From Symsagittifera roscoffensis (lineage: Eukaryota; Xenacoelomorpha; Acoela; Convolutidae): a stretch of 64,000 nucleotides of DNA. The stretch spans positions 75,696,349-75,760,348 of the forward strand of contig NC_087062.1 in the NCBI RefSeq assembly GCF_963678635.1. Reading direction: 5' to 3'. Of the stretch, positions 23,470 to 37,185 are shown piece after piece; position 1 is the stretch's first letter; each line of letters begins with the position of its first letter. The position numbers were made by a program, and so were the translations under genes. The notes under the pieces are model-generated. The model was not told where the DNA came from. It did no database searches and saw only the letters and a list, made by a program, of their open reading frames with translations.

Positions 23470-24366
23470 ATTCATTTCGCACTTTTTCAGACAAATGACC
23501 TCAAGTTGCTAATTGAAACTGACGTTAGAGATTAGAGGGTGCATCACGCGTAATACGGACATGAAATAGCCGGCAAAAATGTCGACTTTTCCATTTAGAA
23601 AAAATTAGGTCGCCTTTAGCAAAAATGTAGGGTTGATGGAAAAGAGTAGGAGCATTTGGAAATGGCAAACAAAAATGGGGGAAGCAATCGCCCCTTCTCC
23701 CGTCCTCGGCAGGCTATGATGGTCTGATTACAATTTAATAGTTCGTTATTTGGTATTTGTTCGTTTTTCTATGCAGTCTTAAAATGAAGCCAAAAAACGA
23801 ATTTTAAGCACTTTTTGAAAAATTTTGTCCAAAAAGTTGCTGTTTAGTGCGCGCTCCCTCAAATCCCTGATAGAGGGGGCTGATAAGCATTACCAAATCG
23901 GAAATCATTTAGATTGAAGCAATACATAGTGCGTCATATTCTTGTATTTAGCTGTTAAATTTCTTCCCAGGTGTTAGATAATTATCCCAGAGTTATTGTT
24001 CTTATAAGAAATAATTTGATTTAACTTTCTTGTCCCGTCTTTACTAATTAGTTGGTCATTATTGAATGTTGATTGTTGATTTTAGAATAAAACCTTTTGT
24101 TTTGCTTTTCCGTCTTTTATTAGTCACTTTTTCAAATGAAGGTTTCCATCACCGTCAATTTATAACCAAGTTACTTTAATCGTCATTTAACCCAAAATGA
24201 TGGTTGTCAACTAAATGTTAAATAAGTTGTTAGTAGTTTAAAAAGCCCATAATAAGAAAACAAAGAAATCTTTCCAGACAAAATGGCACTTCTCTTGAAA
24301 CAAAACTTTCAGGCTTATTTGGGCTTATTTTTTCATGCGGAAGCTTAAAGTTGCTCCGTCAACAAA
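23470..24366. other. Receptor 3' UTR and downstream DNA
   Basis: No further gene. Around 23800-23880, GCGCGCTCCCTCAAATCCCTG resembles part of the poly-C-associated dispersed family without the C run. Confidence 0.4.
24086..24091 (+). promoter_or_regulatory. Candidate polyadenylation signal for the receptor gene
   Basis: AATAAA about 615 bp after the receptor stop codon on the same strand. The spacing is reasonable for a 3' UTR, but such hexamers are common in AT-rich DNA. Confidence 0.35.
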
Positions 24367-25520
24367 TTAAGACCTTCATGGTCGATGTGCTTGATTTATG
24401 TTTCGACTTTCTCGACCAAATTTTGGTATCTTTGACTTTCTCGACCCAATAAAAAATTGTTCGACCCAGTTCAGATATGCTTCAAGTTTCTCGGCCAAAA
24501 TTCGATATGTTTCCACTTTCTCGACTGTCTCGGCCGACTTTTTTAAAAAAATATATTATTTGCTCGACCTAACATTAGATCATTAGATGTACTTCAACCG
24601 TCTCGATCAAAGTTTGTATGTTTCCATTGCCTCGATTTGTTCGTACAATCTCATGTATGTATGTATGCGTGTATGTATAAAGGTATGTATATATGCATTA
24701 ATGCACGTCTTTTTTTGTGCAAATTCTTTGCACTGTTTCGAGGTTAAGCATGATTAAAATTTTCACAAAAATTCAAAACTTTGAACATCTAGGGAACTTC
24801 AATTGTGCTCAACCTATAATTTGACTGTGCTCGACCTGTGTTTCGACTTTTTCAGACCAAAAACTAGGAGTGTTTCAAATTTCTCGAATTTTTGTCTATC
24901 AACTGACATGAAAAAGAAATTATCACAAATGCTTTTCGAACAATTTTTTTTGTGATGGTGTTTGAATTGAAAAAAAAACTATAAAAATCAGTACAATGCA
25001 AAACTCTGGCGTCAAAATTTTATTTTCTTTAATTTGTACTTTCCATCTTTTTTTACAAATCTGGACTGAACTGTTGATCTGAAAACTGGTGTAGACTGAA
25101 TTGTCGTTGAAAATTCATTTTTCCTGCCTGCCACAGGAACTCTAAAATCTCAAAAAATTAAAAGATTCCATCTAAAAATTCTAGTTGTGCGGTAAGTAAA
25201 TCTCCTCTAATTTTTGTTGTAAACTGCAACGTTCTGATGAAGGTCTTTACTGAGTAAATTTTTTAAATCAGTTTCTTCTTTAAATTTAATAAAAATTTTC
25301 GAAAAATGAAAAACTGTAGAAAAAAGATTATGCTCGGCCTATATTTTGATTGTACGCGAACTATGTTTTGACTATTTTTGACCTATGCTTCGATTTTCTC
25401 GACCAAAAGTAGGTATGTTTCAACTGTGCCCGACCAATATCTCGACTTTTCTGGGGAAATTGGGTATGTTTCGACTTTGTGGTTGACTTAAAATAGCTTT
25501 TCGACCGCGGAACTTAGGTC
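24367..25520. repeat. Degenerate TCGA-core array, opposite orientation
   Basis: Words such as TTTCGACTTTCTCGACCAAA, GTATGTTTCGACTTT and GTGCTCGACCTGTGTTTCGA recur. They are the reverse complement of the GGTCGAG...GTCGAAACATA words in 4690-6790. A short TATGTATGTATG run (24653-24690) parallels the TACA array. AT-rich DNA without TCGA units separates two clusters (about 24370-24640 and 25320-25520). Confidence 0.65.
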
Positions 25521-25704
25521 GAACAACTGCACTTTCTCGTTTGTTTTTCAAAAACAAAACATAAGTTTAGGACATCGTGCCGGGATGTAATATAATTGAA
25601 AACAGCAGCATGAAACAGTTAATTTGAAAATTACTGGGGACAGAAAGATAAGCATGTGTGCATTTTGGCATGTGATATTGCCTAGAGTAGACACCCCCCC
25701 CCCC

Positions 25705-26720
25705 CCCCAAATAGGCCAAGTTAAGATCTTCCACCAAAGCTTTGAATTTAAAAAATATTTGCAAAACCTTGCATGCGAAATGCCCTCTTCTGATTGGCTG
25801 AAAATTCGAACTCAGAACTTAGTTAACCTTCTTCTCCTTAAATCACTTTCGGGGAAGGAAGACACTAAATTGATCCTAAATTTTCAAAAAAAAAATCTGA
25901 AAACAACTTGATTTGTTGAAGCTCTTTCACAATATTAAGCATTCGTCAAAGTGCACGCTACTAAAAAATTGCAAATTTGAGATAACAAAACGGTGGAATC
26001 CTTCATAGGCGAAGGACTTACTGGGCAGAAATAAAAATCAACCATTCAGATTGCAGTATTCCAAAAACAGTTTTTGTATTATGTCCTTTGCCCATAACTT
26101 TTTGCCCATTCGTTCCTTTGCCCATGAGAATAGCCTCCAACAAAACTTGAAGCAGCGTACGAGTCAAATGCATTTTAATTACTTGGTGATGTTTATTGAC
26201 ACCCAACTAAAAATGAAGCAGTTTTCAAGTCAAATGCTTTCTTTTACATGGACATGCTTATTGACTGTTTTAGTGAGGGAATTCGAAATGAATTTTTCGA
26301 ATGGAAACAAATTACAAAATTTAAATTGAGGATATCCACTCGTATTTTGTATCATCAAAGAAAGGCTCTAGACTTTTTCAAATGGCTGAAACTATTTTTG
26401 ATTACATCCTTACGGACAACCTCTCAGCTCTCAATGTAAAAATGCGATGAAACCTACCATGCGCTTTAGTTTCTTCTGAATTTATTGAGAGTGGTCGGAG
26501 CTAATTTTTTGTGCATTAGAGTTTCGAAATAATTCAAAGACAAGGTTGGCTTACATCTTGTCAAAGAATTTCTAACTACTCGAGCCGCCACTGAACAATC
26601 CTGGTCTCCTGGAAATTCATATGAAATTATTCAGCTCTGGAACCAATTTAAAACAAATATTTCTTTTAAGAAGACAAAATTTTAATTCGAATACATAAAA
26701 AAACTCCAAGTAATACCCAA
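25705..26720. repeat. Retroelement-like unit 1, leading segment
   Basis: Matches 31893-32990 in order: AAATAGGCCAA, CCTTGCATG(C/A)GAAATGCCCT, TTTGCCCATGAGAA, CATGGACATGCTTATTGAC, GAGAGTGGTCGGAGCTAA. A short C run (25691-25706) precedes it. The frames within it (25624-25911, 26051-26439) are not preserved in the second copy. Confidence 0.8.
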
Positions 26721-26724
26721 AAAA

Positions 26725-29065
26725 ACCATGATGCATTTAATTTTCAAAGACGAAAACCACAACCTGATTCGCAAGCAAAAAAAGCAGAAAACGACAAAAA
26801 AAGTATAAGCTAATTTTGCAGTAAATCTTCATAATACTTTATGAGTTGCACTAAATAGAGCCGTAAACTTCATTTATTTCAAGCCGTAAGTTTTATGTTA
26901 TATAATATTAAAAAAAACATAATTACCAACTAGACGTCGACAAAAACTGTAACAACCCTAAACTTTAAATCCGCACAATAAATTTTTTTAAATCAAAAAG
27001 TATAACTCTTAAAACACAAAAAACAAAATAATTAGTATAATAAAAACTTACTGCTACTTTGGTGAAAAAATCTTGTTCTCGAGGATCCTTGTCATTTCTT
27101 GTCATTATTCCATATTCTTCACCAAAACAATCCTAATTTTAATTTTCATCAGAATCAAAATTCAAGATCATCAAGACCTTTCTTGGATCATTAACTATTA
27201 AAATCCTTATTGTTATATTTATTTATCAAGGTATCAAGGCTTCTACTTGATCTAAAAATCAAAAATTCAACCAGATCATCAAGGTTTCTCCTTGGTTCTT
27301 TAACCTCTAACTTTTTTTTATTTCTCTCATAAAATTAGATCATCAAGGCATTCCTTGGATCCGTTGAATTTCATAGTTATTTCAATTCAGTTCTTTAATT
27401 TAGTGTCGAACCACGTAAAACATCGATCCACAGTCTTTTTGAATGGCCCAAGACTAAATGAATATTTTTCCTTAAAAAACTCACCATTTAAAAGAAGCTA
27501 AACATAAAGAAATTCGGTTATTCAACCTTCACTTGAACCGAACCTTTTATTTGACCCAGGCCTTAACAAACCTACGAAATAGTAAGTTTCTGAAAAAGGA
27601 ATCTAATTATCTACTTGCGCTCTGCCTGAGACTTGTAGATCGCTTTAGTATTAATCCATTCTAGATCGCCTATCGATACCCATTCAAGTACGATTGAGCA
27701 TACCTATTAGTAGAAAACGCCACAAAGTTTGAGAGCAGTAAATATCCTTCTATTGAATTGAGATACCGTCTCCTCAACTCATCTTGCCACGACAAAAGGA
27801 CCCGAGAAAATAGGATAAAACTCATAAAAACACTGAGGACTATTAGTTTAGGAACTAGAACAACTAACACTGGAATTGTGCGTCAATCAATCATCTTAAC
27901 ATTCATCTCAAAAACCAGTTTGGCAAATAAGCATACAATATCAAAACACAACTGTCTTATCCAAGAATCCCAATACGGCATTGTAAAAACACTGCTTCAA
28001 CAATGAATAGGATACATTAAATCAACAAAACAATCAAAAAAGGAAACTATTGTCTACAAACAAAAACAAATCTCAAAACTTAGCTCCCAAGGAAAACGTA
28101 ACGCAATTTCAAAATCTGACAAATCATCCATGCGTAAACTCAAAAACCTACGAGAACAACATTAAACCAACAACCAGAAGAAGTTTAAAAAAACTTTATT
28201 CCGATTCCCAAACAACGATAGCATCAACCATCAAAAATAAACGACGGATAAAAACCAACTAAAATGAAAAACCAACAAACAAATTTGGAATCAATCCATG
28301 AAAAATATTGAAAGCTTCACATAAACACTATCAGCACTTCATAAGGAATGATTCAGTACGACAATAATTTTGAAGATAACTCTATCTTACAATCTGCATA
28401 CAGCCCGATAGTGACCCATCACGCGGAAAAAAAAACAATTTTGTCATAACATCAAAACAAAATAATTTCAAAAAAGCAACGGACCACGCTAAGAAGTGTT
28501 TCCAGATGTAAAAAAGAAACGACAAATAAATGATCATTATTAACAAAGCAAAAAAAATTCATAACTTGGAAAATTCACAATTGAAAATCACACTTTACAT
28601 CATTATAATCAATGTTCACAAAAGGTTCAAACAGATGACATAGAATTAAATTAGTCAAAATTTTTAAAAGAAAATACTTTTTAAAAAACAACACCAAAAA
28701 TCACAACGTGCAAACGCAATATTCTTAAGTGAGGTTTTTGCAATAACTTACACTTAGGTCTCCATATCAGATACAGACGAAACATTTTTTATATCTCCAC
28801 TACAAAAATCCCGAGATACAATACTAAGGAGTGAAACCAATTTGTTTTCAAGATACTTAGGTGCAAATTGAGAAAAAGTCACCGATACGGAAGCGTCATC
28901 AATATTTAAAAGATACCTCCAAAAAATTAAAAATGATTTTTAATTGAATATTTTCAAAACAAGATCTCATAAAACATTCACGAACACGATTTCATGCAAC
29001 CTGTGACAAAGACACAATTTTGGCACATGAAATTTTTTTATAGTATTAATTATAGAAACATCAAG
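26725..29065 (+). mobile_element. Eroded retroelement-like body, copy R1
   Basis: Shares its linear order with 29110-31890 and 32995-36200. Landmarks are TTTCAAAGACGAAAA, TAGAGCCGTAAAC, a cluster of hairpin-prone ATCAAGG...CCTTGGATC words, CTTGCCACGACAA, and a lysine/asparagine-rich frame (28050-28262, 70 codons). It breaks off near 29065 in a frame related to 35311-35559. The coding parts are A-rich and full of stops; this is a relic. The retroelement class is inferred from the Gag-like piece in copy R3. Confidence 0.55.
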
Positions 29066-29109
29066 TTATTATTTTAAGAAACCCAATTTTAATTTCAAAT
29101 AACCGAGAA

Positions 29110-31890
29110 CACCTAGGTATTTTAATTTTCAAAGACGAAAAACACAACCTGTTTTGCGAAGCGACAAAGCAGACAACGATGAAAAAAGAATAAACTTATT
29201 CTGCTGTAAGTCTTCATAATTTTATATAAACTGCACTAAATAGAGCCGTAAACCTAATTTAATTTTAAGCCCTATGTTTTATGTTTTATAGGAAAAAGCA
29301 ATAAAAAAATAATTACCAACTAGTTTTCGACAATAACTAATCCATAAAAGATATTAAAATTTACATTTTAACAGCATAAGCGCTTCAAAAAAGATCTTTC
29401 AATAAGACAATAATTTCGAAGGTAGCTCAATCCAACCATCTGCATACAGCCCGATATTGACCCATCACGCTTGAAAGTACAATTTTGTCACAACATCCTA
29501 ATAAAGTTATTTAAAAAAAGCAACAGCCTACGCAAAGAAGTGTATCTAGATGTAAAAAAGAAATGACAAATACAATGCCATTATTTACCAATGAAAACAA
29601 CGATGAAGAAAGAAGAGCAGACAACGATGAAAAAAGAACAAACTAATTGTGCAGTAAACCTTAAAAATATTAAGAAAACTGCATTAAGTAGAGCCGTAAC
29701 ATTAATTTAATTTTAAGTCGTATGTTTTATGTTTAATAAGAAAAAGCAATAAAAAAAATAGTTAGCAACTAGACCACGACAGAAACTATAAAATAAATAT
29801 TTTTTCAAATTGTAAAGATCATAAAATATAAAATACAAAAAAATTAGTGGAGTTAGAACATTTTGTTGTAAGTTTGATTAAGATTCCTTGTTCTCAAGGA
29901 TCCTCATTATGTTTTGTCATTATTCTAAAATCTTTACCCAAAACATCCGAAGTTTGAACACTATCTGATTCAAATTCAAGATCATAAAGATCTTTCTTGG
30001 ATCTTTAACCAAAAAAACTCTTAATTTTATATTTAACTATCAAGTCATCAAAGCTCCTCCTCGATCTAAATTTAAATACCTCAACCAGATCATCAAGATT
30101 TCTTTTTCTTCAGTAAGTTTCTTCAGTAAAAAAACAGTAAGTGTCTTTAATATCTAAAGCTCAAAGTTTATCTGTTTCTTAAAATTAGGTCATCAAGGCA
30201 CTCTTTTGAAATTAGGTCAATTAGGTCATCTTTTCGAAGGACCCAGTACTTAATGACCGTTTTTTTTAAATTCACCATTTGAACGAAGCTAAACAATGAA
30301 GGACTTTGGTTACTCATCCTACACCTGAACTCTACCTCTTATTTGACCCAGCCTTATAACAAACCTAAGTATAAGAAAGAGGAAGTTTCCAAAAAAGTAT
30401 CTAAATATCTACTTGCGTTCTGATTATACCTGAGCCTGGTGGATTGGTTTACTATTCACCAACAGTAGATCTCATAGTGGATACCCATTTGAATAAGATT
30501 AGGCATATTTCAAAGTAATGAACGCCACATAGGTTTGAGAGCAGTGAAACATCCATCTATTGAATCGATATACTCTTTACTCAACCCATTTTGCCACGGC
30601 AATACGACCCCAGAAAAAAGGATAAAAATTACAACAAGAGTAAGAACTAACAGATAAGGAACTAGAACAATTAACACTCGAATTGTGCATCAATCAATCA
30701 ACTTAAAAATTATGTCCTTATCCAGTTTGGTAAATAAGCAGACAATCATAGCACACAAACATCTTATCCAGGATTCCCATGCGACTTTGTAACATCACAG
30801 CTTCAATAAAAAATAGGGTACAATAAATCAGCATAACAATCAAAAAACTAAAACTATTTCGTACAAAAAAGAAAATGTTAAAAAACGCTTTCCTAGCTAA
30901 TGAACGCAACTTCACAATATGACACATCATTCATATGTAAACTCAAAAACCTAGAAAAACAGAAACAAACCAACAATCAGAAGAAGTTTAAAAAAGACTT
31001 TATTCCGATTCCGAAACAACGATAGCATCAACCATCAAAAATAAACGACGGATAAAAACCAACTAAAATGAAAAACCAACAAACAAATTTGGAATCAATC
31101 CATGAAAGATATTAAAACATACAGATTAACAGTATAAATGCTTCATAATTTATCTTTCAATACGACAATAACTTTAAAGATAGCTCAATACAACCATCTG
31201 CATTCAGCTCGATGGTGATCCATCACGCTTAAAAATACAATTTTGTCACAACATCTCAATGAGGTTATTTCAAAAAGCAACACCCGACGCAAAGAAGTGT
31301 ATCCAGATGTTAAAAAAACGACAAACAAAAGACCATTATTCGCCATGTTTAACTTAAAAATTTCACAGTTTGGAAACTTCACAACTGAAGTTCACTCACG
31401 ATATCAATATATTCAAACTTCAGTCAATTTTCATGATAAAAAGAAGACAAAATTAGATCACTCTGAGAACTACTCACTTTGCCAACCAAAAAAAAGACTC
31501 GAAATATATATTCAACGCATCAAAAGAGATAATCAAACTCAATTCTCAGAGTATGAAGCTTTTTCATAAAAAGTAACTGCACCCACATATATCTGATCGA
31601 GAGAAATCACAACGGTCTGAGGACGATGAGCGAGATGACTTTTTCAACCAGATAATCTGCCCCATACTTACACCAATTAAAGAAAAAATCACTGGGATTT
31701 ATTGTTTAATTACTAAGATCCCAATGAAAAAATGTATACCACTAAGCTAGAAAAAATCAAACTCAAAAATCAAACCATACACAAAACTACCAAACTGAAA
31801 TACTCAAAAATGAAATACCAGGAACCTATTACTTACAACAACATGAATCAGCAAGAAACAAAGTACAAACTTCTTTCAAATACCTACACA
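29110..31890 (+). mobile_element. Eroded retroelement-like body, copy R2
   Basis: A second, rearranged copy. 29110-29580 repeats the leading part and jumps to a distal part. 29590-31890 then repeats the order seen in R1. It includes an island at 30979-31113 almost identical to R1. Open frames at 31243-31569 (108 codons) and 31577-31750 (57 codons, acidic then hydrophobic) keep the order of frames in R3 but are interrupted. It ends where the second unit begins at 31893. Confidence 0.55.
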
Positions 31891-31892
31891 CC

Positions 31893-32990
31893 CTTCCAAA
31901 TAGGCCAATATAGAATCCTCCAACAAGGTTTTCATTTTGAATTAAGTTTGCTAAACCTTGCATGAGAAATGCCCTGCACTGATTGTCTGAAAATTTGAAC
32001 ACAGAACTAAGTTAACCTTCTCCTCCTTAAATAGCTTGTTGGCAGGGAAGCAGTAAATTGAATCTAACTTTTCAAAAAAGAATCTGAAAACCATTTTGTT
32101 TGTTGAAGCACTGTCACAATATTAAACAATTGTCGAAGAGCACGCAACTAAAAAATTGACAGTAGAATCCCTCATAGGCTTAAAACCTATTAAGCAAAAA
32201 TAAATCAACCATTCAGAATTCAGTATTCCAAAGTTTGGAACGAAAGCGTAAAAATCTCCTAGAAAATTAAGTTTCCAGGTATTTAACAATAAATTTAGCC
32301 AATCATGAAAAATTTCCGCCGACACATTAGGTCAGCAAATAATTAAATTTAGTATTTGACTTTAGACAGTTTTTGTTTTAGGTCCTTCGCCCATGAGGTT
32401 TTCGCCCACTTGGTCCTTTGCCCATGAGAAAACTTGAAGCAGCGCACGAGTCAAATGCATTTATTTACATAGAGAAGTTTATTGACACCCAACAAAACAG
32501 GAAGCTGCGTACGATTCAAATGCTAGCTTTTACATGGACATGCTTATTGACAATTTAGTGAGGACTTCGAAAAGACTTTCAACGACTTTTTGAAATGAAA
32601 CAAATTGCAAAATTAAATTTGAGGAGAACTACTAGTATTCTCTAAAATCAAATGCTCTGGCGTTAAAATAATTTTTGAAAACAAAAAAAAACACAGATTT
32701 TTTCATATGACAAAAGTATTTTTGATTATATCCTTACAAACAGCTTCTCAGCTCTCGATGTAAAAATGCAATGAAACCTACCTTACGCTTTAGTTTCTGT
32801 TGAAAATTTGAGAGTGGTCGGAGCTAACGTTTTGTGCATAAGGGTTTTGAAATACCTCAAATATAAGGTGGTGAACAATGCTGACCTCATGGAAAATCAT
32901 CCAAAAATTGTTCACATCTGTAACTAGTTTATAACAAGTATTTGTTTCATGAAACTCAAAGTTTAGTTTGAATACCCAAGAAAATCTTGG
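31893..32990. repeat. Retroelement-like unit 2, leading segment
   Basis: Second copy of 25705-26720 with many substitutions and small indels. The TTTGCCCAT word, repeated three times within 50 bases in the first copy, is partly changed to TTCGCCCA here. Confidence 0.8.
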
Positions 32991-35310
32991 AAGTTATTTT
33001 TCAAAGACGAAAACAAAAACCTGTTTCGCACAGCAAAAAAGCAGACAATGACAGAAAAAATAGAAACTAATTGTGCAGTATATCCTCTCAGTGCTATACA
33101 AACTGCAATGAAAAGAGCCGTGAACCTAATTTAAGTTAAAACCGTATGTTTTAACTAATATATGATGAACTAATAATGTTATAATTACCAACAAGACATC
33201 GATAAAAACTTTATCAACTCTAAACTTTAAATCTGCACTAAGCTTTTTAGTACTTTTTTATTCAACTGGCATAATTCTAAGAATTCAAAAATAGAAAAAA
33301 TATAGTATGAAAAAATTTACTGTAAGTTTGGCGAAGATTTCGTGTTCTCGAGGATCATCATCATTTCTTGTCTTTAATCTAAATTCTTCACCCAAACCCA
33401 TCCAAGTTTTGAACACTCTCCAATCAAATTTAAGACCATCAAGACTTTTTTTAAAATCTTCAACCCTATTAAATCCTTAAAATTATATTCAGTTATCTAG
33501 CTATCAAGCCTTCTGCTTGATCTAAAACCTTAAACTTTGAATCATCAAATTTGAATAACTCAACCAAATTATCAATGTTTCTTCTCTTAATTTTATTTTC
33601 AAAAATTTAAAGTTTGTTTCTTTCTTAAATTTAGATCATCAAGGCTTGCTTTGGATCTGTTAAATTTCATTTTAATTTCAATTCATTTCTTTAATTCAGA
33701 GTCTAATCACTTAAAACGTCGCTTCACTACCCAACCTTTTCGAACTACCCAATAATAAATGAAAATTTTTCCTTCAAAATCTCATCTTTTAAATGAAGCT
33801 AAACACTGAAGATTTTTGGTTACTCATACTTCACTGGAGCCTTACCTCTTACTTGACTCAGGCTTATAACAAACTTACGAGTTAGTAAATTCTGAAAATG
33901 TCTAATTATCTACTTGCGTTGTCTTGTGGGTTGGTTTACTATTCTACAACCCTTATAACGATACCCATTTAAGAAAGATTAAGTACCTAAAAGTACAAAA
34001 CGCCACATAAATTTGAGATCCGTAAGACATCCTTCTACTTAATCTATAATTTCTCTCCACAACAAATCTTGACTTGCCACGACAATACGACCCGGAAAAA
34101 CTGAAAAAAGTCCACAAAAACAAATTTCAGAGAATTAAATATCCTTTTACTGAATTGAGACACTGTCTCCTCAACTCATCTTGCCATGACAATAGGACCC
34201 GAGAAAATAGAATAAAACTCATACAAACACTGAGGACTAACCGTTCAGGAACTAGAACAATTGCCACTCGAACAGTGCGTCAATCAATCATCTGAACACT
34301 AATGTCAACATCCAGTTTGGCATAAAGCAGACGGCAATAGTGGACAGCTATCTCATCCAATACGATACGACCTTGTAACATCACTGCTTCAACAAAAAAG
34401 AAGATACATTAAGACAACAAAACAATCAAAAGAGAAAACTTTTTTTTTACAAACAAAAACAAATCTTAAATTATCGCGTTTCAAGGAAAAATTAAGCAAT
34501 TTCAAAATTTGACACCTCATTCAAACGTAAACTCAAAAATCTACAAGGACAAGAAACAAACCAACAACCTAAAGAAGTTTTAAAAAACCATTTTGAAACA
34601 ACGATAGCAACAACCTTCAAAAGTTAACGACGAAAAAAAATCAACTATATTGAAATACAAAAAAAACTTGGAATCAATCCATAAAAAGTATTGAAATTCA
34701 GTAACGAAATAAGCACTTCATAAAGTTTCATTCAGTACGACAATTATTCTGAAGATAGCTTAATCGAACCATTTGCATACAGCCCGATAAAAACCGATAA
34801 CGCTGAAAAGTACAAATTTGTCATAACATCATAATAAAATTACTTCAAAGAAGCAACAGCACATGCAAAGAAGTGTTTTCAGATTTAAAAAAAAACGACA
34901 ACTATATGACCATTATTTAACTAGTTTATGCAATATAAATTCACAATTGCACTCAATAAAATAATCAAACTTCATATAAAGTAAAAACAGATGACTTAGA
35001 ATTAAATTGTTCAAAGTTTTTACCAACATATTTAATATACACAACACCAAAAATCACAATAAGCAAACTCAAAATTCCTAAGTGATATTCTTGCAAAAAC
35101 CTACAGCTATGTCTCCCTATTAGATACAGAAGAAGCATTTTTTGTATCTCCACCACAAGCATCACGACCTACAGCACTAAGAACTGATACTTATTTTATT
35201 TTAACGACTCTTAGGTGCACTTCGCGAAAATATCATCGATACGGGAATGTCATCAAAAGTAAAAGTAGACCTCCAAAAACTTTTTCATGTTCTATAATCG
35301 AGTTTTTTAA

Positions 35311-36183
35311 ATTAACTTAGACCTCATAAAATTTTCACGAAAACAATTTCATGCAACTTGTGACAAATATACAAATTTAACAGATGAATCATCTTTTATT
35401 TGGGACACTGAACAATGTAATGATGCTCTTATTATTAGACCGAATGATATTTCAAGCTCAGCAATTCAAATAGTTTCAGTCAACAAAGATGTTTTGAAAT
35501 TTTTTACATTAAGAACAGATAAAAACACCTTTAAGCATAACACATTATTTCAAAATTGAACATGTATCACTGGTTTGATTTCAGCACATAGGCATACAAA
35601 AGAAAATTAACAGAAAAATGACGCTCTACCGACAAGATTTTTAAACACCTTCACTTTTTGCAAACGACGAAAGCGATGCCAGTGACAACACATCAAAGCA
35701 ATGGATTACAGGCTTCCAACAACAAAGTTTAAATAGGACACATCGAAAAACAAGCCAGTTTGCAAACCATAATAATGATCTTTCAGCGAAAAAAATCACG
35801 ATATCAACCCAACAAAAAACTCAGTCCAAACCGTCAATCACAACTTCTTGATCATATATATTACCATGGACAACCCAAAAGTACATTTTCACAATCAGTC
35901 AATTGTAATGATAAGAACGACACATTTAGATCACACTGGAAACTATTCAATTTTCCAACAAAATAAACGAATCTAACTGTATACTGAACGCATCAATAGA
36001 TATAATCATAATCAATTCTCAGAAAATAAAGATTTTTTCGTAAACTTCAGCAACTTCTACATACATTTGATCGAAAGAAATAACAATGGTACGAGAATGA
36101 TGAAGAAGATGAAATTTTTCAACCAAATAATTTGCCTCAAACTTACTTCAAAAAAAGAATTAATCACTGAGATTAATCACTAA
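35311..36183 (+). pseudogene. Broken retroelement ORF, N-terminal portion
   Basis: Three successive stop-to-stop frames (35311-35559, 82 residues; 35645-35851, 68 residues; 35977-36183, 68 residues) lie in order but in different frames, with shared order to copies R1 and R2. The first includes FIWDTEQCNDALII; the second is Ser/Asn/Gln-rich; the third is rich in Asn, Lys and Phe. Their compositions look protein-like, unlike the surrounding A-rich noise. Read as an eroded gene upstream of the Gag-like motif. The product is not identified. Confidence 0.4.
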
Positions 36184-36427
36184 GATCCCAAAGAAACAAA
36201 AATGTACACCACTAAGCCTTAATAAACAAACACAAAATCTGAAACGTACTCGAAACTACCAACCTGAAACACTGAAAAATGGAATACCGGTACCATAATC
36301 CTTACAACAACATGAAATCAGCAGAACTCAAATTAGAATTTCCGCCTAAAAACCCAAACAATCAGAATCACTTCGAGTGACCATAAATCCCAATCATATG
36401 GCTGAATGATCAATACCGTCAAATTAA

Positions 36428-37185
36428 CCCTTCATTTTATTCACAGGAACAGACCCCGAATACTCAGTCGAAGATTATTTAAATGCTTAGCAGCAAACCT
36501 AATTTTGGACATAAGCGGGGAATATATCAACACAACTTCTCATCAGATTTAGATTCATGGACGTACATCACTAATACAAACCACACTCGACGGAAGCAGA
36601 AATCACACTGAAACTAAATAAATTAACCGTTTCAAAATTACTCAAACGAAAACTACAATCATAGAAAAATAGTTCCAGATCACGAAAAGATTCTTAAAAT
36701 TACAGAAAAAAAATAGGACTACATTACTAGATCATCCCGAAATTTTTTCCAAATCACCATATCAAATACAAATCAATATTTCAAAGAATTCAAAGTGATT
36801 ATATCAACGTAAAAGAAGCAAAACACCAAAACACCAACAAAAATTATTTCAAGAAGAGAGTCAATCTGAGAAAGAACTGAAACACAAGATTTTGAATGAA
36901 ATGATGCTTACTGTAATAGTTCAGACAATACAGAGAAAACGACAGTGACAACGAAACTACATAACAGTTCATAATGCTAAAGGTTGAACATGATGATGAA
37001 ACTCCCGTTCTGTCACACTACTAGCAAATTGACCGATCTTATAGCAAAACAGACAAACTAAACAGAAGTCAAACAACAGATGTACCACTTATAACACAAC
37101 AAATAACAAACAAAAAAACCAATCACATGTACCAAATTGTGACTTCTACAGCAAACCCCATAAAGCTAAAAGTTGAACGTTATCA
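36428..37185 (+). pseudogene. Gag-like capsid and zinc-knuckle relic of an LTR retrotransposon
   Basis: At 36440-36487 the frame reads FTGTDPEYSVEDYLNA and then stops (TAG). A block of the form F-x-G-x-D/N-P-x-Y-S-V-E-D-Y/W-L-N is what I expect near the start of the capsid region in Gypsy-type Gag proteins. Further on, TTLDG-like coding (near 36580) follows in another frame. Two related segments near 36950 and 37140 resemble degraded CCHC zinc knuckles: in the second, C-x2-Y-x3-H-x4-stop, where the Y and the stop would replace cysteines. Multiple frameshifts and stops make it non-functional. Recognition rests on one short motif, so confidence is moderate. Confidence 0.45.

Noticed and set aside
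26051-26439. Two overlapping frames suggesting a small gene
   Set aside because: The duplicate at 32.4-32.7 kb breaks both frames, so they are not maintained.
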